Source: Streptomyces humi (GTDB taxonomy: Bacteria; Actinomycetota; Actinomycetes; Streptomycetales; Streptomycetaceae). From it: a stretch of DNA of 64,000 nucleotides. The stretch is taken from positions 28,365-92,364 of the forward strand of contig NZ_LBMU02000073.1 in NCBI RefSeq assembly GCF_001005085.2, in the 5' to 3' direction. Position numbers and translations under genes: made by a program. Below the pieces are notes generated by a model. It saw only the letters and a program-made list of their open reading frames with translations. It searched no databases and had not been told where the DNA came from. This document shows, piece after piece, positions 50,001-57,996 of the stretch (positions within the stretch are counted from its first letter, which is position 1; each line of letters opens with the position of its first letter).

Positions 50001-51837
50001 CCGCGTCGAAGCGGAAGACCCAGGGCACGTTGTAGGTGGCCGAGCCCGGGTTCCACTGGTCGAGGAACCACAGGCCGCGCTGGTACGCGGACAGGGGTGC
50101 CTCGGTGCGCCCCGAGCGGGTCAGGGGCGGGAGCCGGTCGCCCTCGGGGGCGGTGGCGACGGCGGCGAACTCCGCGAGCGTGGGCGCCTCGAAGATGGCG
50201 TACGGGGAGACCACGCCGAAGACGTCCGCGACGCGCCCGACGACCCGTACCGCGGTGAGCGAGTCGCCGCCGAGGTGGAAGAAGTTGTCGTGGGCGCCGA
50301 CGTCGGGCACGCCGAGGACGTCGGACCAGACCCCGGCGAGCAGCCGCTCGGCCTCGGTGCTCGGGGCGACGTACCCGTCCCGCACCGGCCCGTTCCCGGC
50401 GTCCGGGCCCGGCAGGGCCGCCCGGTCGATCTTGCCGCCCGCGGTGAGCGGGAAGGCGTCCAGGACGGTGAGGCTGCCCGGGATCATGTGCTCGGGCAGC
50501 CGGTCCGCCAGGAACGCGCGGACCTCGCGGTACTCCGGGGGTGTCGCCCCGCTGGTGGTGGCGTGGGCGGCGAGCCGGCCCTCGTGCGCGGTCACCACGC
50601 AGGCGGCTACCGACGGGTGCGCGGCCAGCGCCTGTTCGACCTCGCCGGGCTCGACCCGGAAGCCTCGGATCTTCACCTGGTGGTCGGTGCGCCCGACGAA
50701 CTCCAGCGCACCGGAGACCCGCCGCACCAGGTCGCCCGTGCGGTACATGCGGGCACCCGGTACGCCCGAGAACGGGTCGGCCACGAAGCGTTCCGCTGTC
50801 GCCGCTGGGCGTCCCCAGTAGCCGGACGCCAACAGCGGCCCACCGACGTGGAGTTCACCGGCGGTACCGTCAGGCACCGGGCGCAGGGCGTCGTCCAGTA
50901 CGTACAGGGCGCGGTCGCCGAGGGCCTCGCCGATGGGGACGCCGTGCTCGCCGTCCGCCGGGCCGGCCGGCGCGTGGACCTCCTGGACGGTGGCGGTGAC
51001 CGTGGTCTCCGTCGGCCCGTAGGCGTTCAGCAGCGGGACGCCGGTGAGTCCGGTCCAGGCGGCGGCCGTCTCCGGGTACAGCCGGTCGCTGCCGGAGATC
51101 ATCAGCCGCAGTGACCCGGGGACGCGGGCGCCCGCCTTCAGGGCGGCGACGACCTCCTGGAAGTAGCCCGCGGACAGGTTGGCGACCGTGACGTCCTCGG
51201 CCGCCAGCAGGTCGAGCAGTTCACCGGCCGCCAGCAGTCCGCGTTCCGGTACGACCAGGCAGGCGCCGGTCGTCAGGGCCGTCAGGACCTGTTCGACCGC
51301 CACGTCGACGGAGGGCCGCGCCAGGTGCAGGACGACGTCCTGGTGGGTGATGCCGAACCGGGTGACGGCGGCCTGGATGTGCTCCGCCAGCACGGACGCC
51401 TCGACGTGCACGCCCTTCGGGCGGCCGGTGGTGCCCGAGGTGTGGACGAGATAACCCGAGCCGCCGGACGGGCCGGGCCCAGGGGTGCCTGACGGGCCTG
51501 GCACCGGGGCGGCGGCGGTGAGTTCACCGTGCGTCAGGAAGGCCGTCGCCCCGGCGTCCCGGACGATGAACTCGGCGCGTTCCGGCGGAGTGTCGGCGTC
51601 GACCGGCAGGTGGATCCCGCCGGCCCGCAGCACGGCCAGCAGTCCGAGGACGTGGTCGAGGCGGTCCCGGCCGGTGACGGCGACGACCTGGCCCGGCGCG
51701 ATGCCCGCCGCCAGGGCGCCGGTCAGCGCGTCGAGTTCGGCGTAGCTGAGGGTCCGGCCCGCGGCGCGCACGGCGGGCCGGTCGGAATGGCGGCTGACGG
51801 CCGCCGCGAATGCGAAGGGAATACCGCGTGAGGACAT
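47005..51837 (-). CDS. NRPS-1: A-T-C-A-T, initiation and second module
   Basis: 1610 residues. A1 spans 1-475 (YLVHTSGTTGRPKG at 129-142), T with Ser-526 (HLGGDS), C 582-1010, A2 about 1015-1530, T with Ser-1572 (RIGGNS). No C domain precedes A1, so this protein starts the peptide. A1 code: DVENMSAVT, with Glu at 239 recalling hydroxyornithine-type codes but not assignable. A2 code: DALQFAGGL, not recognised. The C-domain active site reads HHIVWDE (705-711), where Glu replaces the usual Gly of HHxxxDG. An 8-residue repeat (PDGSGxAG, five copies) is inserted in A2 before the LPEYMVP core. Confidence 0.94.
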   Translation of the reverse strand: MSSRGIPFAFAAAVSRHSDRPAVRAAGRTLSYAELDALTGALAAGIAPGQVVAVTGRDRLDHVLGLLAVLRAGGIHLPVDADTPPERAEFIVRDAGATAFLTHGELTAAAPVPGPSGTPGPGPSGGSGYLVHTSGTTGRPKGVHVEASVLAEHIQAAVTRFGITHQDVVLHLARPSVDVAVEQVLTALTTGACLVVPERGLLAAGELLDLLAAEDVTVANLSAGYFQEVVAALKAGARVPGSLRLMISGSDRLYPETAAAWTGLTGVPLLNAYGPTETTVTATVQEVHAPAGPADGEHGVPIGEALGDRALYVLDDALRPVPDGTAGELHVGGPLLASGYWGRPAATAERFVADPFSGVPGARMYRTGDLVRRVSGALEFVGRTDHQVKIRGFRVEPGEVEQALAAHPSVAACVVTAHEGRLAAHATTSGATPPEYREVRAFLADRLPEHMIPGSLTVLDAFPLTAGGKIDRAALPGPDAGNGPVRDGYVAPSTEAERLLAGVWSDVLGVPDVGAHDNFFHLGGDSLTAVRVVGRVADVFGVVSPYAIFEAPTLAEFAAVATAPEGDRLPPLTRSGRTEAPLSAYQRGLWFLDQWNPGSATYNVPWVFRFDAAPDLGLLHRALETVVARHESLRTCFVLGDTGPRQVVRASVTVPFTVTEAPTGRTAELIAATAAEPFDLETGPLLRAHALRAPDGGTVLVLVLHHIVWDEGSLPVLEAELKEIYEALRAGRPHRLAEPGAQYADYSAWQYDDTVAAATDAQLAYWAEQLADAPRAAALPADHPRPELQAFRGAHHGFAMPEPVARAVRELAREEDATPYMVLLAALATTLHRRSGERDMVIGSPVNVRGRAGAAGMIGYFVNLLPLRLRVDSGLPFRDLVRHVRDVAVGAYRNQDASFDAIVDRTVTDPPRDRNPLCQVLLELHPLDDRPLEVDGITVSRELHMHGVSRFDLSVSVDDLGTGFTGRFEYDSDLFDARTMAELCDSWLGTLAAAVAAPAHTLFEAAAARTPDATALIAGDEELSYGQLNARANRLAHHLAARGAGRGTVVAVLVERGPDLVVALLAALKTGAGYTLLDPGFPAERLAGAVADSGAGHLITHRGRRIPFDWQGPHLDLDAAAGELTREPGHDLGLPVTGEDLACVMFTSGSTGRPKGVAVPHRALTGTYAGQDYARFGPDEVWLQCSPVSWDAFALELYGALMFGGTCVLHTGQRPDPETIADLTRRHGVTQLQLSASLFNFLLEEFPDTFAGLGTAFTAGERASVTHVAKALEMFPGLRVANGYGPVESLGLTTCHTVVPRDVTTTSIPIGRPLYGKDVLVLDEALRPVEPGVTGELYTAGQGLALGYLGRPGLTATRFVADPGGYGRRLYRTGDLGRRTADGTLEITGRADDQIKIRGFRVEPGEIEDLLTRHPDVREAVVTVYEPAPGDRRLAAYVTTVPDGSGTAGPDGSGAAGPDGSGAAGPDGSGAAGPDGSGSAGPDALLQYLSGLLPEYMVPATLDILDALPLNPNGKADRRALPAPAAVAGPGEDRDDAVLAGRERLVADVVREVLGLDEVGRHDSFFRIGGNSLSAVRVAMRLSRETGTRVPPHLVFRARTVSAIAELLPA
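47391..47513. repeat. 24-bp tandem repeat, five copies, inside the A2 domain of NRPS-1
   Basis: Each unit encodes PDGSGxAG (x = T, A, A, A, S). Several units are identical at DNA level over most of their length (ACCGGAGCCATCGGGACCGG), pointing to recent expansion. All units keep the frame. Confidence 0.9.
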
Positions 51838-51955
51838 GGGTTCACCCCGATGATGGAAAAGCCCACGGAACGGGCGACGCGGGAAACGCTAGGTCCCGCT
51901 CACCCGGTGGACGGGCAGATGGAGAGGAAGAAGGACGGCAATATCGAAGGACCGG

Positions 51956-53254
51956 TCAATCGCCTTCCGGGGACCAGACGTCCTGCTGGTCCAGCGCGTC
52001 CGGGGAGTACTTTCCCAATGCGCTGACGAGCAGCCGCATTTCCAGGGCGAGGCATTCCGCGAAACGGATCAGTCCCTGTTCCGGGTCCTCCGCGACGGCC
52101 AGCAGCGCGGCCCGGCCCAGACCGACCGCCCGCGCGCCCAGCGCCAGGCTCTTGACGGCGCGGGCGCCCTCCCACATCCGGCCCGACACGAGCAGACACG
52201 GCGGCGGGTCGGCGGCCAGGCGGCGCAGGCAGGCGGCGAGCGGCAGTCCGACCCGGCCGGCGAACGCGACGGGAGCCCAGCCGGTGCCGCCTTCCGCGCC
52301 GTCCACCGTCACCGCGTCCGCGCCGGCGGCCACGGCCACCCGCGCCGCCTCGGCGACATCGCGGCCGGGGTGGAGCTTGACCCAGACCCGGGCCCGGGGG
52401 AAGTTGTTGCGCATCAGCCGGATCTGCTGGCGCAGGATCTCCGCCGTGAACGTGCCGGGGCTGCTGGAGCGCAGCACGTGCCGCCCGCCGAGGGCGGCCG
52501 CGTCGAGGCCGTAGCGGTCGCCGAACCGGGCCGCGGCCGCCGTGTCGAGGACGGTCATCCCGCCGAGCCCGGGCTTGGCGCCCTGCCCGGTCTTGAGCTC
52601 GAAGGCGAGCCGTCCGGAGTCCAGCAGGGGCCGGGCGGCGGGATCGCTGTAGACGAGGTTCCAGACCTCGGCGTCGGCGTCCTCGGTGCTCTGCTGCACG
52701 GCCAGCCCACCCAGTCCGTCCGGCAGTTCACCGGCGTAGGCGCGCAGCCGGCCGAGCAGCGTGGTCGGAAGACCACCGCCCGGCCCCTGGCGGACGTCAG
52801 GGGCATCGGGGGTCCCGGGCGTCTCCGGGCCCTCCAGGCGGCCGTAGCCGTGCACCGGGACGACGTTCTCCCCGATGACCATGGGCAGTCCGAGCCGGGC
52901 GGCCTGGCGGCTGAGGGCGAGGCCCAGGTCGCCGCCGGCGGCGCTGGTGGAGCCCAGCGCAGACACGTACACGGGCAGTGCGGCGGTGAAGCCGCCGATG
53001 CCGGTGGTGAGTTCGACGTCGTCGTACATCGGCTCGCGGCCCAGCTCGATGAGCTTCTTCAGCCGGTCCGCCATGAAGACCGGCGGGACGAGACGCATCC
53101 GGTCCAGACCGTCCTCGGGGCCGGCGGCCGGGGCGGCGCCGAAGAGCACGCGTCCGTAGTCCTCGGCGGCGGGGAACGCGGCCGCCGCTCCCGACCGGGC
53201 CCGGCGGCGGACCTCGTCCTCGGGGAAGGCGGGGGCGGCGGGGCCGCGGCTCAC
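51956..53254 (-). CDS. FMN-binding glutamate-synthase-like protein lacking Fe-S and glutaminase parts
   Basis: 432 residues from a GTG overlapping the synthetase stop (GTGA). The Glu_synthase TIM barrel is recognised by ELKTGQGAKPGLGGMTVLD, VWVKLHPGRDVAEAARVAVA, GADAVTVDGAEGGTGWAPVA and LALGARAVGLGRAALLAV. In true glutamate synthases a CxxxxCPxG-type 3Fe-4S motif follows; here the chain runs directly into ECLALEMRLLVSALGKYS, so the cluster ligands are missing. There is no N-terminal amidotransferase domain. It may handle amino-group transfer or redox chemistry on the methyl-Asp-derived precursor; the reaction is unknown. Within the precursor operon. Confidence 0.8.
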   Translation of the reverse strand: MSRGPAAPAFPEDEVRRRARSGAAAAFPAAEDYGRVLFGAAPAAGPEDGLDRMRLVPPVFMADRLKKLIELGREPMYDDVELTTGIGGFTAALPVYVSALGSTSAAGGDLGLALSRQAARLGLPMVIGENVVPVHGYGRLEGPETPGTPDAPDVRQGPGGGLPTTLLGRLRAYAGELPDGLGGLAVQQSTEDADAEVWNLVYSDPAARPLLDSGRLAFELKTGQGAKPGLGGMTVLDTAAAARFGDRYGLDAAALGGRHVLRSSSPGTFTAEILRQQIRLMRNNFPRARVWVKLHPGRDVAEAARVAVAAGADAVTVDGAEGGTGWAPVAFAGRVGLPLAACLRRLAADPPPCLLVSGRMWEGARAVKSLALGARAVGLGRAALLAVAEDPEQGLIRFAECLALEMRLLVSALGKYSPDALDQQDVWSPEGD

Positions 53255-54252
53255 GGCGAGACCACCCCGGGCAGCTTGGGGAAGGCGCTGGCCTGCCACA
53301 CCGCGTCCCGTCCGGCCACGTAGCGGGTCAGACGTTCGACGCCGATGCCGAAGCCCGCGCTGGCGGGGACGCCCTCGCGCACCAGGTCCAGGTACCAGCG
53401 GTACTTCTGCGGGTTCTCGCCGGTCTCCCGCATCCGGGTGACGATCTGCGCGTAGTCGTTGGTCCGCTCGCTGCCGCTGCACAGCTCGCCGTAGCCCTCG
53501 GGGGCGATGAGGTCGAAGTTGCGCAGCACTCCGGGCTCGGTGCGGGACTCGCGGTCGTAGAAGCCGCGGGACCCCTTCGGGTAGTCGGTGACGAAGAACG
53601 GGCGGCCGGCCTTCGCCGACAGCAGTGCCTCGCCCGCCCAGTCGATCTCGGCGTCCGGGTTCTGGTCGTGGCCCACCGTCCGCAGTTCGGCGACCGCCTC
53701 GGCGTGCGTGCGCCGGCCGAACGACCCCCGCAGCAGTTCGGTGAAGGCGTCCGTGTCCCGGCCGAGGAGTTCGAAGTCGGCGGGCAACGCGTCGCGGGTG
53801 GTGCGCACCATGTGGACGACGAGCTCCTCGACGAGCCCGGTGATCCGGTCGCGGTCCGCGCCGGCCATCTCGACGTCCAGCTGGTGGAACTCCGCGAGGT
53901 GCCGGTCCGTGTCGGCGGTCTCCAGCGGTTCGAGACGGACGTTGGGAGCGATGCAGAAGATCTTGTCGAAGGCCAGCAGGGAGGCCTGCTTGTAGAGGAT
54001 GGCGCTGGTCATGAGCTTGTAGCGGTGGCCGTAGAAGTCGATGTCGACCTGCTTGGAGCCGCGGCTGCCGGGGTCGGTGACCGGTCCGACGACCGGCGGC
54101 AGGAGCTCGGTGAACCCGGCCGCCGTCAGGTACTCACGGGCCGCCGCGATGAGCCGGTTCTGGATGCGCAGGGTGCTGCGGGTGGCCGGGGACGTGAGGT
54201 GCGTCCGCGGTTCGGGCGGGGACGGCGGGGCGGCGGGCGTGTCGTGGTTCAT
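53251..54252 (-). CDS. Asparaginyl-tRNA-synthetase-like amide synthetase (AsnA-type, no anticodon domain)
   Basis: 333 residues; ATG overlaps the mutase stop (ATGA). Class II synthetase motifs: motif 2 VRLEPLETADTDRHLAEFHQ, a YGELCSGSERTNDY segment, and motif 3 GFGIGVERLTRYVAG. The N-terminal OB-fold anticodon-binding domain of AsnRS/AspRS (about 100 residues) is absent. Archaeal AsnA proteins of this design make asparagine from aspartate, ammonia and ATP. Next to glutamate mutase, the likely reaction is amidation of 3-methylaspartate to 3-methylasparagine, which is an inference. A housekeeping tRNA role is unlikely given the missing domain and the operon. Confidence 0.82.
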   Translation of the reverse strand: MNHDTPAAPPSPPEPRTHLTSPATRSTLRIQNRLIAAAREYLTAAGFTELLPPVVGPVTDPGSRGSKQVDIDFYGHRYKLMTSAILYKQASLLAFDKIFCIAPNVRLEPLETADTDRHLAEFHQLDVEMAGADRDRITGLVEELVVHMVRTTRDALPADFELLGRDTDAFTELLRGSFGRRTHAEAVAELRTVGHDQNPDAEIDWAGEALLSAKAGRPFFVTDYPKGSRGFYDRESRTEPGVLRNFDLIAPEGYGELCSGSERTNDYAQIVTRMRETGENPQKYRWYLDLVREGVPASAGFGIGVERLTRYVAGRDAVWQASAFPKLPGVVSP

Positions 54253-55670
54253 GTCTGGTGTTCCCCTCTGTCGGTCGTCTGGGTGATGCGCGGGTCGCGC
54301 GGGTGCCGGGCGGACTCCGTCCGGGCGCGCCGGTCGAAGGTCCGCTGTACGTACGACAGGGCGGCCATCAGTCCGTCCGAGCCGAGGATCGGAGGGCTGC
54401 CCCGTTCGGGGCGGGCGGGCAGCGGCATGGCGCCGGCGGCGGACCAGTAGAGGCGGCCGTCGGCGTCCAGACCGCTGCGGGTGCGGCCCGCGTTGTCGGG
54501 GTGGAGGCAGAACGGCACGTCCAGGTAGCCGCGGGCGAAGGCCGTCACCAGGGCGCGGCCGATGTCCGGGTCGAGGTCGAGGACGGCGTCGATCAGGGCG
54601 CTCGCCTCCGCGTGGATGCCGGTGTCCGGGGCCTCGGCGGCCGGGGACCCGGCGGTTGGGGACCCGGCAGGCAGGGCCTCGACAGGCCGGGACCCGACGG
54701 GCGGCGGTGCGGACGCCCGCGCCGAACTCGCCCTGCTCGCCGCGCCGGCCGCGCTCGCCGCCGTCTCCAGGGCCGTCACGTTCTCCGCGACGGTGGGGAT
54801 CCGGTGCGCCTCCGCCGTGGTCTTCACGATCAGCCGGGCCGCCCCGGTGCGGACGGCTAGCCGGGCCGCCTCCCGCAGCAGCAGTCGTGCGCCGCCGGGA
54901 GTGAGCGGGTACATCCCCATGTGCGCGTAGACGACGATGTGCCATTGGACGTCGGGCAGCAGTGCGGCGGCGAGCCGGGACAGCGCGATGACCGACTCCT
55001 CGTCCTGGCGGGCGTTGGCCTGTTGCGCGTAGCTGAGGGAGACGCTGCGCAGACCGTGCTGCCGGAAGAAGAGGGCTTCCAGCACGCTGAGCGCGATCAG
55101 CAGGCCGGGCGGGCAGAGCTGGCCCATCATGCAGCCGCCGAACGTCTCCAGATGCGGTCGTGCGCCGGTCCGCTGGGCCTCGGCCAGCAGTGCGCAGCCG
55201 CGTTCCCAGGCGGCCACCGCCACGTTGAGCGGGACCCGGCTGTAGGGCAGGCAGTACGAGACGGGGCCGCCCTCGGTGGCGTCCAGTCCGGCGGCCAGCA
55301 GCGCGGCGACGATCTCCTCGGGGCGGGCGGACCCGTGCCGGACCTGCACCGGGAAACCGTCGTCGGCGATGCCGCGCAGCACCTGCCGGGTCACGGCCGG
55401 CTGGTGGACGGTGATGGGGTAACCGTTGAGCGCCAGCCCGCGGGCGACGGCGCGCCGGGCCGCCGCGGTGTCGCCGGTCCTCGTGTAGCTGTCCACGGTG
55501 ATGGTGCCGACCGTGCTGGCCGCGGCACCGCGGGTGGCCCGCAGGCCGGCCCGCATCCGGTCGGGGCGGCTCATCCCCATCCGGGGTTGCACCACCAGGC
55601 TGCCCCGGGCGTGCGCGCGGGCCACGTGGTCCCCGAACGGCACTGTCGGGGAGGCGGGTTCGGCGGTCAT
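54249..55670 (-). CDS. Methylaspartate (glutamate) mutase, E (catalytic) subunit
   Basis: 473 residues; ATG overlaps the S-subunit stop. GlmE/MutE features: VVQPRMGMSRPDRMRAGL, VGTITVDSYTRTGD, LNGYPITVHQ, RHGSARPEEIV, EGGPVSYCLPYSRVPL and TFGGCMMGQLCPPGLLIALS. The enzyme is adenosylcobalamin-dependent and converts L-glutamate to L-threo-3-methylaspartate. An Ala/Pro/Gly-rich linker (about residues 325-365, including LPAGSPTAGSPAAE) interrupts the chain and is probably a surface loop. In friulimicin-type clusters the same pair supplies methyl-Asp to an NRPS. Confidence 0.93.
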   Translation of the reverse strand: MTAEPASPTVPFGDHVARAHARGSLVVQPRMGMSRPDRMRAGLRATRGAAASTVGTITVDSYTRTGDTAAARRAVARGLALNGYPITVHQPAVTRQVLRGIADDGFPVQVRHGSARPEEIVAALLAAGLDATEGGPVSYCLPYSRVPLNVAVAAWERGCALLAEAQRTGARPHLETFGGCMMGQLCPPGLLIALSVLEALFFRQHGLRSVSLSYAQQANARQDEESVIALSRLAAALLPDVQWHIVVYAHMGMYPLTPGGARLLLREAARLAVRTGAARLIVKTTAEAHRIPTVAENVTALETAASAAGAASRASSARASAPPPVGSRPVEALPAGSPTAGSPAAEAPDTGIHAEASALIDAVLDLDPDIGRALVTAFARGYLDVPFCLHPDNAGRTRSGLDADGRLYWSAAGAMPLPARPERGSPPILGSDGLMAALSYVQRTFDRRARTESARHPRDPRITQTTDRGEHQT

Positions 55671-56110
55671 ACCGGTACCGCCGCCGACAACGCGCGGACG
55701 AAGGAGCGCAGTTCGTCGGCCGACGCGTGTTCCTCGAAGACCTCGTCGAAGCCGGCCGCCCGCAGGGTCCGCGCGACCGATCCGTCGTCCGTGCCCGTGA
55801 TGCCGAGCTTTCCGCCGATCACCACCCGGGTGCGCAGCAGTTCGGGACAGGCCCGCAGGCCGGGGATGACCCGCTGGGCGTCGATGAACCCGTGTCCGTT
55901 GACGCTGCTGAGGACGATCAGGTCGGGAGCCAGCCGCCGGCACTCCGCCACGAGTTCGGTGTCGGGGACGCAGGCGCCCAGGTTGGTGACACGGTGGCCG
56001 AGTTCCTCAAGCAGCAGTTGCAGGAAGACCAGGTTCCATGTGTGCGCGTCCGACGCCATGGTCGAGACGACGACATCCAGGCCGACGCGCTCGGCCTTGC
56101 CCAGTTCCAC
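55667..56110 (-). CDS. Methylaspartate mutase, S (cobalamin-binding) subunit
   Basis: 147 residues from a GTG with GAGGAA upstream. B12-binding fold: the base-off motif appears as MASDAHTWNLVFLQ, with Asp and the Co-ligand His kept but the usual Gly of DxHxxG replaced by Asn; then VLSSVNGHG and VVIGGKLGITG complete the nucleotide-tail pocket. It pairs with the E subunit downstream (ATGA overlap). First gene of the precursor operon, 61 bases after the XRE-type regulator on the same strand. Confidence 0.93.
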   Translation of the reverse strand: MELGKAERVGLDVVVSTMASDAHTWNLVFLQLLLEELGHRVTNLGACVPDTELVAECRRLAPDLIVLSSVNGHGFIDAQRVIPGLRACPELLRTRVVIGGKLGITGTDDGSVARTLRAAGFDEVFEEHASADELRSFVRALSAAVPV

Positions 56111-56171
56111 GAAGATTCCTCGTTGGTTCAGTAGGGATGGGGAGGTGGGGGGGATCCGGGGCGGTCAGGGG

Positions 56172-57434
56172 TCAGGAGACCAGCGCGGCCGGGTACGGCG
56201 TCCGGGGCAGCGGCACCCGCCCGGGGGCGTCGTTCGGTTCGCGGCACACGGTGCGGACGAGGTTCAGTACGGCGAAACGCGCCGTGTCCTGCCGGCCGGT
56301 CAGGCGGAGCAGACCGCGGACGAGCAGTCCGTGCACGGTCTGGTGGCAGTGGGGTGCGCTGTGGCCGCTCACCGCCGCGGCCTCCTCCAGTGACCAGTCG
56401 GGTGCCGCGTCCGACAGCAGTCGTACGAGGGCCAGTTGGTCGGCGGTCAGCGAGCGCAGGGCCTCGTCCAGGGCCTCGCGCACGTCCCCCCGTTCGCAGT
56501 GCGTCACCGGCGGGGCGGCCAGGCCGAACGGGGAGGCGGCCAGCCGTCGCGTCAACCGGTCCGGGGATTCGAGCAGCGTCCAGCCGGCCGCGTACTCCAG
56601 TGCCCGGGGCAGCCCGTCCAGGTAGGCGCAGAGCCCGGCGATGGCCAGCGTGTCGGCCGGTTCCAGGGTGAGGCCGGGGCGCAGCCGTCGCATGTGGGCC
56701 AGCATGAGCCGGACGGCCGGCACCTCCGCCAGGTCCCGCGGTGCCGTGTCGGGGCCGGGGGTGGCCAACGGCGCGAGCGGCACCACCTGTTCGCCGTCCA
56801 GGCCGAGCGGGGCGCGGGAGGTGATCAGCACCCGCAGGCCGGGGAGGCGGTGGAACAGCCCCTCCAGCAGGGCCGGGTCCAGGCTGCCGTCGGCACCGTC
56901 GAGCACCAGCAGGGCGGGCCGGTCCGCGGCGCCCTCCAGGTCGGCACCGTCGGCGAGCGCGGCCAGGGTGCCGCGCTCGCCGCAGGGCACCCAGTGCACC
57001 GGCCAGCGTTCCGAGCGGTGCGTGTGCCAGGCGGCCGCCAGGGCCAGCCGGGTCTTGCCCACCCCGCCCAGGCCGACGACCGACACCAGCCGGTCGCCCT
57101 CCCCGGTCAGACAGTGCGTGAGCGTCGCCGTCTCCTGTTCGCGCCCGACGATCGCGGTGCGCGGGGCGGGCGGGGCCGCGGGCTCCGCGGCCGGGGGCCG
57201 CCGGGACGCCGCCGCCTCGAAGGCGGTGCGCGTACGGCCGGTCAGCCGCAGCGCGTCGGCCACCAGTCGTACGGTCTCGTGCCGGGGCCGCCGCACCCGG
57301 CCGGCCTCCAGGTCCCGTACCGCACGCACGCTCAGCGTCGCGTGATCGGCCAGGCACTGCTGGGTCATTCCGGCGCGTTCACGCTGGTCTCTGAGCAGTT
57401 CGCCGAAGCCGGACACCGGCTGACCACCATCCAT
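56172..57434 (-). CDS. XRE-HTH regulator with NB-ARC-like NTPase domain
   Basis: 420 residues; ATG with AAGGGA upstream. N-terminal HTH (FGELLRDQRERAGMTQQCLA, then RAVRDLEAGRVRRPRHETV), Walker A VGLGGVGKTRLALAAA, Walker B ALLVLDGAD, and a winged-helix-like C-terminus (VRLLSDAAPDWSLEEAAAVS). Such signalling NTPases switch on biosynthetic genes. Its reading direction and 61-base spacing to the mutase genes suggest that it leads the operon. The divergent gap 57435-57699 likely holds its promoter. Confidence 0.85.
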   Translation of the reverse strand: MDGGQPVSGFGELLRDQRERAGMTQQCLADHATLSVRAVRDLEAGRVRRPRHETVRLVADALRLTGRTRTAFEAAASRRPPAAEPAAPPAPRTAIVGREQETATLTHCLTGEGDRLVSVVGLGGVGKTRLALAAAWHTHRSERWPVHWVPCGERGTLAALADGADLEGAADRPALLVLDGADGSLDPALLEGLFHRLPGLRVLITSRAPLGLDGEQVVPLAPLATPGPDTAPRDLAEVPAVRLMLAHMRRLRPGLTLEPADTLAIAGLCAYLDGLPRALEYAAGWTLLESPDRLTRRLAASPFGLAAPPVTHCERGDVREALDEALRSLTADQLALVRLLSDAAPDWSLEEAAAVSGHSAPHCHQTVHGLLVRGLLRLTGRQDTARFAVLNLVRTVCREPNDAPGRVPLPRTPYPAALVS

Positions 57435-57699
57435 GCCGATTTCCCTTCACATCACCACACCGACGTTCCGGCCGAGTCCGGGTGCCGGTCTCCGCCTGGC
57501 ACCGATGGTGGTGGCGACGGATATACGGGGGATCGCCGGCCGTCGACGGGGGTGCGGGCGCCGTGGTGATCGGGCCTCCATCCTGTGTAGATCGGCCCTC
57601 GGCAGTCTCGAAGCAGAACGAGGCACACGGCCTCACCGGGCACTTCCCGGCACCCGAGACCCAGCCCCTGGGTCCGATCCCGAAGGCGGACGGCACCTG

Positions 57700-57885
57700 A
57701 TGAAGCGATTCCCGAAGTCACCGGTTGCGCGTAAGGCAGCGGTCCTGTTCGCCACCCTGGGGTGCGCCGCCGCGCTGACCGTGACGGTGTCGGTGAGCAC
57801 GCACACGGAAGGCCCGAAGCCGGACCACTCCACGACCGTACTGGCCGGTGGCGGCGACCCGGACGAGTGGAACAGCACAGGCTGA
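57700..57885 (+). CDS. Short secreted peptide, unknown function
   Basis: 61 residues. Basic start (MKRFPKSPVARKA), hydrophobic segment AVLFATLGCAAALTVTVSVS, then a polar tail ending GGGDPDEWNSTG. This is a secretion signal followed by a small mature peptide of 25-30 residues. It has its own hairpin terminator (57927-57964) and is transcribed away from the XRE regulator. A weak promoter-like pair GTGATC and TAGATC, 16 bases apart, lies upstream around 57565-57592. Role unknown; a signalling peptide for the nearby regulators is one possibility. Confidence 0.6.
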   Translation: MKRFPKSPVARKAAVLFATLGCAAALTVTVSVSTHTEGPKPDHSTTVLAGGGDPDEWNSTG

Positions 57886-57926
57886 CCCGAGACGTCCCGC
57901 CCGCGACAGCGCGGCCCACGAACGTA

Positions 57927-57964
57927 CGGCCCAGCCGAACCCCGGCTGGGCCGTTCTTTCTTTC
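57927..57964 (+). terminator. Rho-independent terminator of the small peptide gene
   Basis: A perfect 10-bp stem, CGGCCCAGCC with GGCTGGGCCG, 7-base loop, followed by TTCTTTCTTTC. It is placed 41 bases after the stop at 57885. It may also serve the SARP gene from the other side, but the T tract is on the + strand. Confidence 0.85.
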
Positions 57965-57996
57965 AACGCCTGTTCCGTGTGCGGGAGTTCAGTGTC

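Noticed and set aside
53251..54252. Housekeeping asparaginyl- or aspartyl-tRNA synthetase
   Set aside because: The N-terminal OB-fold anticodon-binding domain is missing and the gene is locked by overlaps into the peptide-precursor operon.
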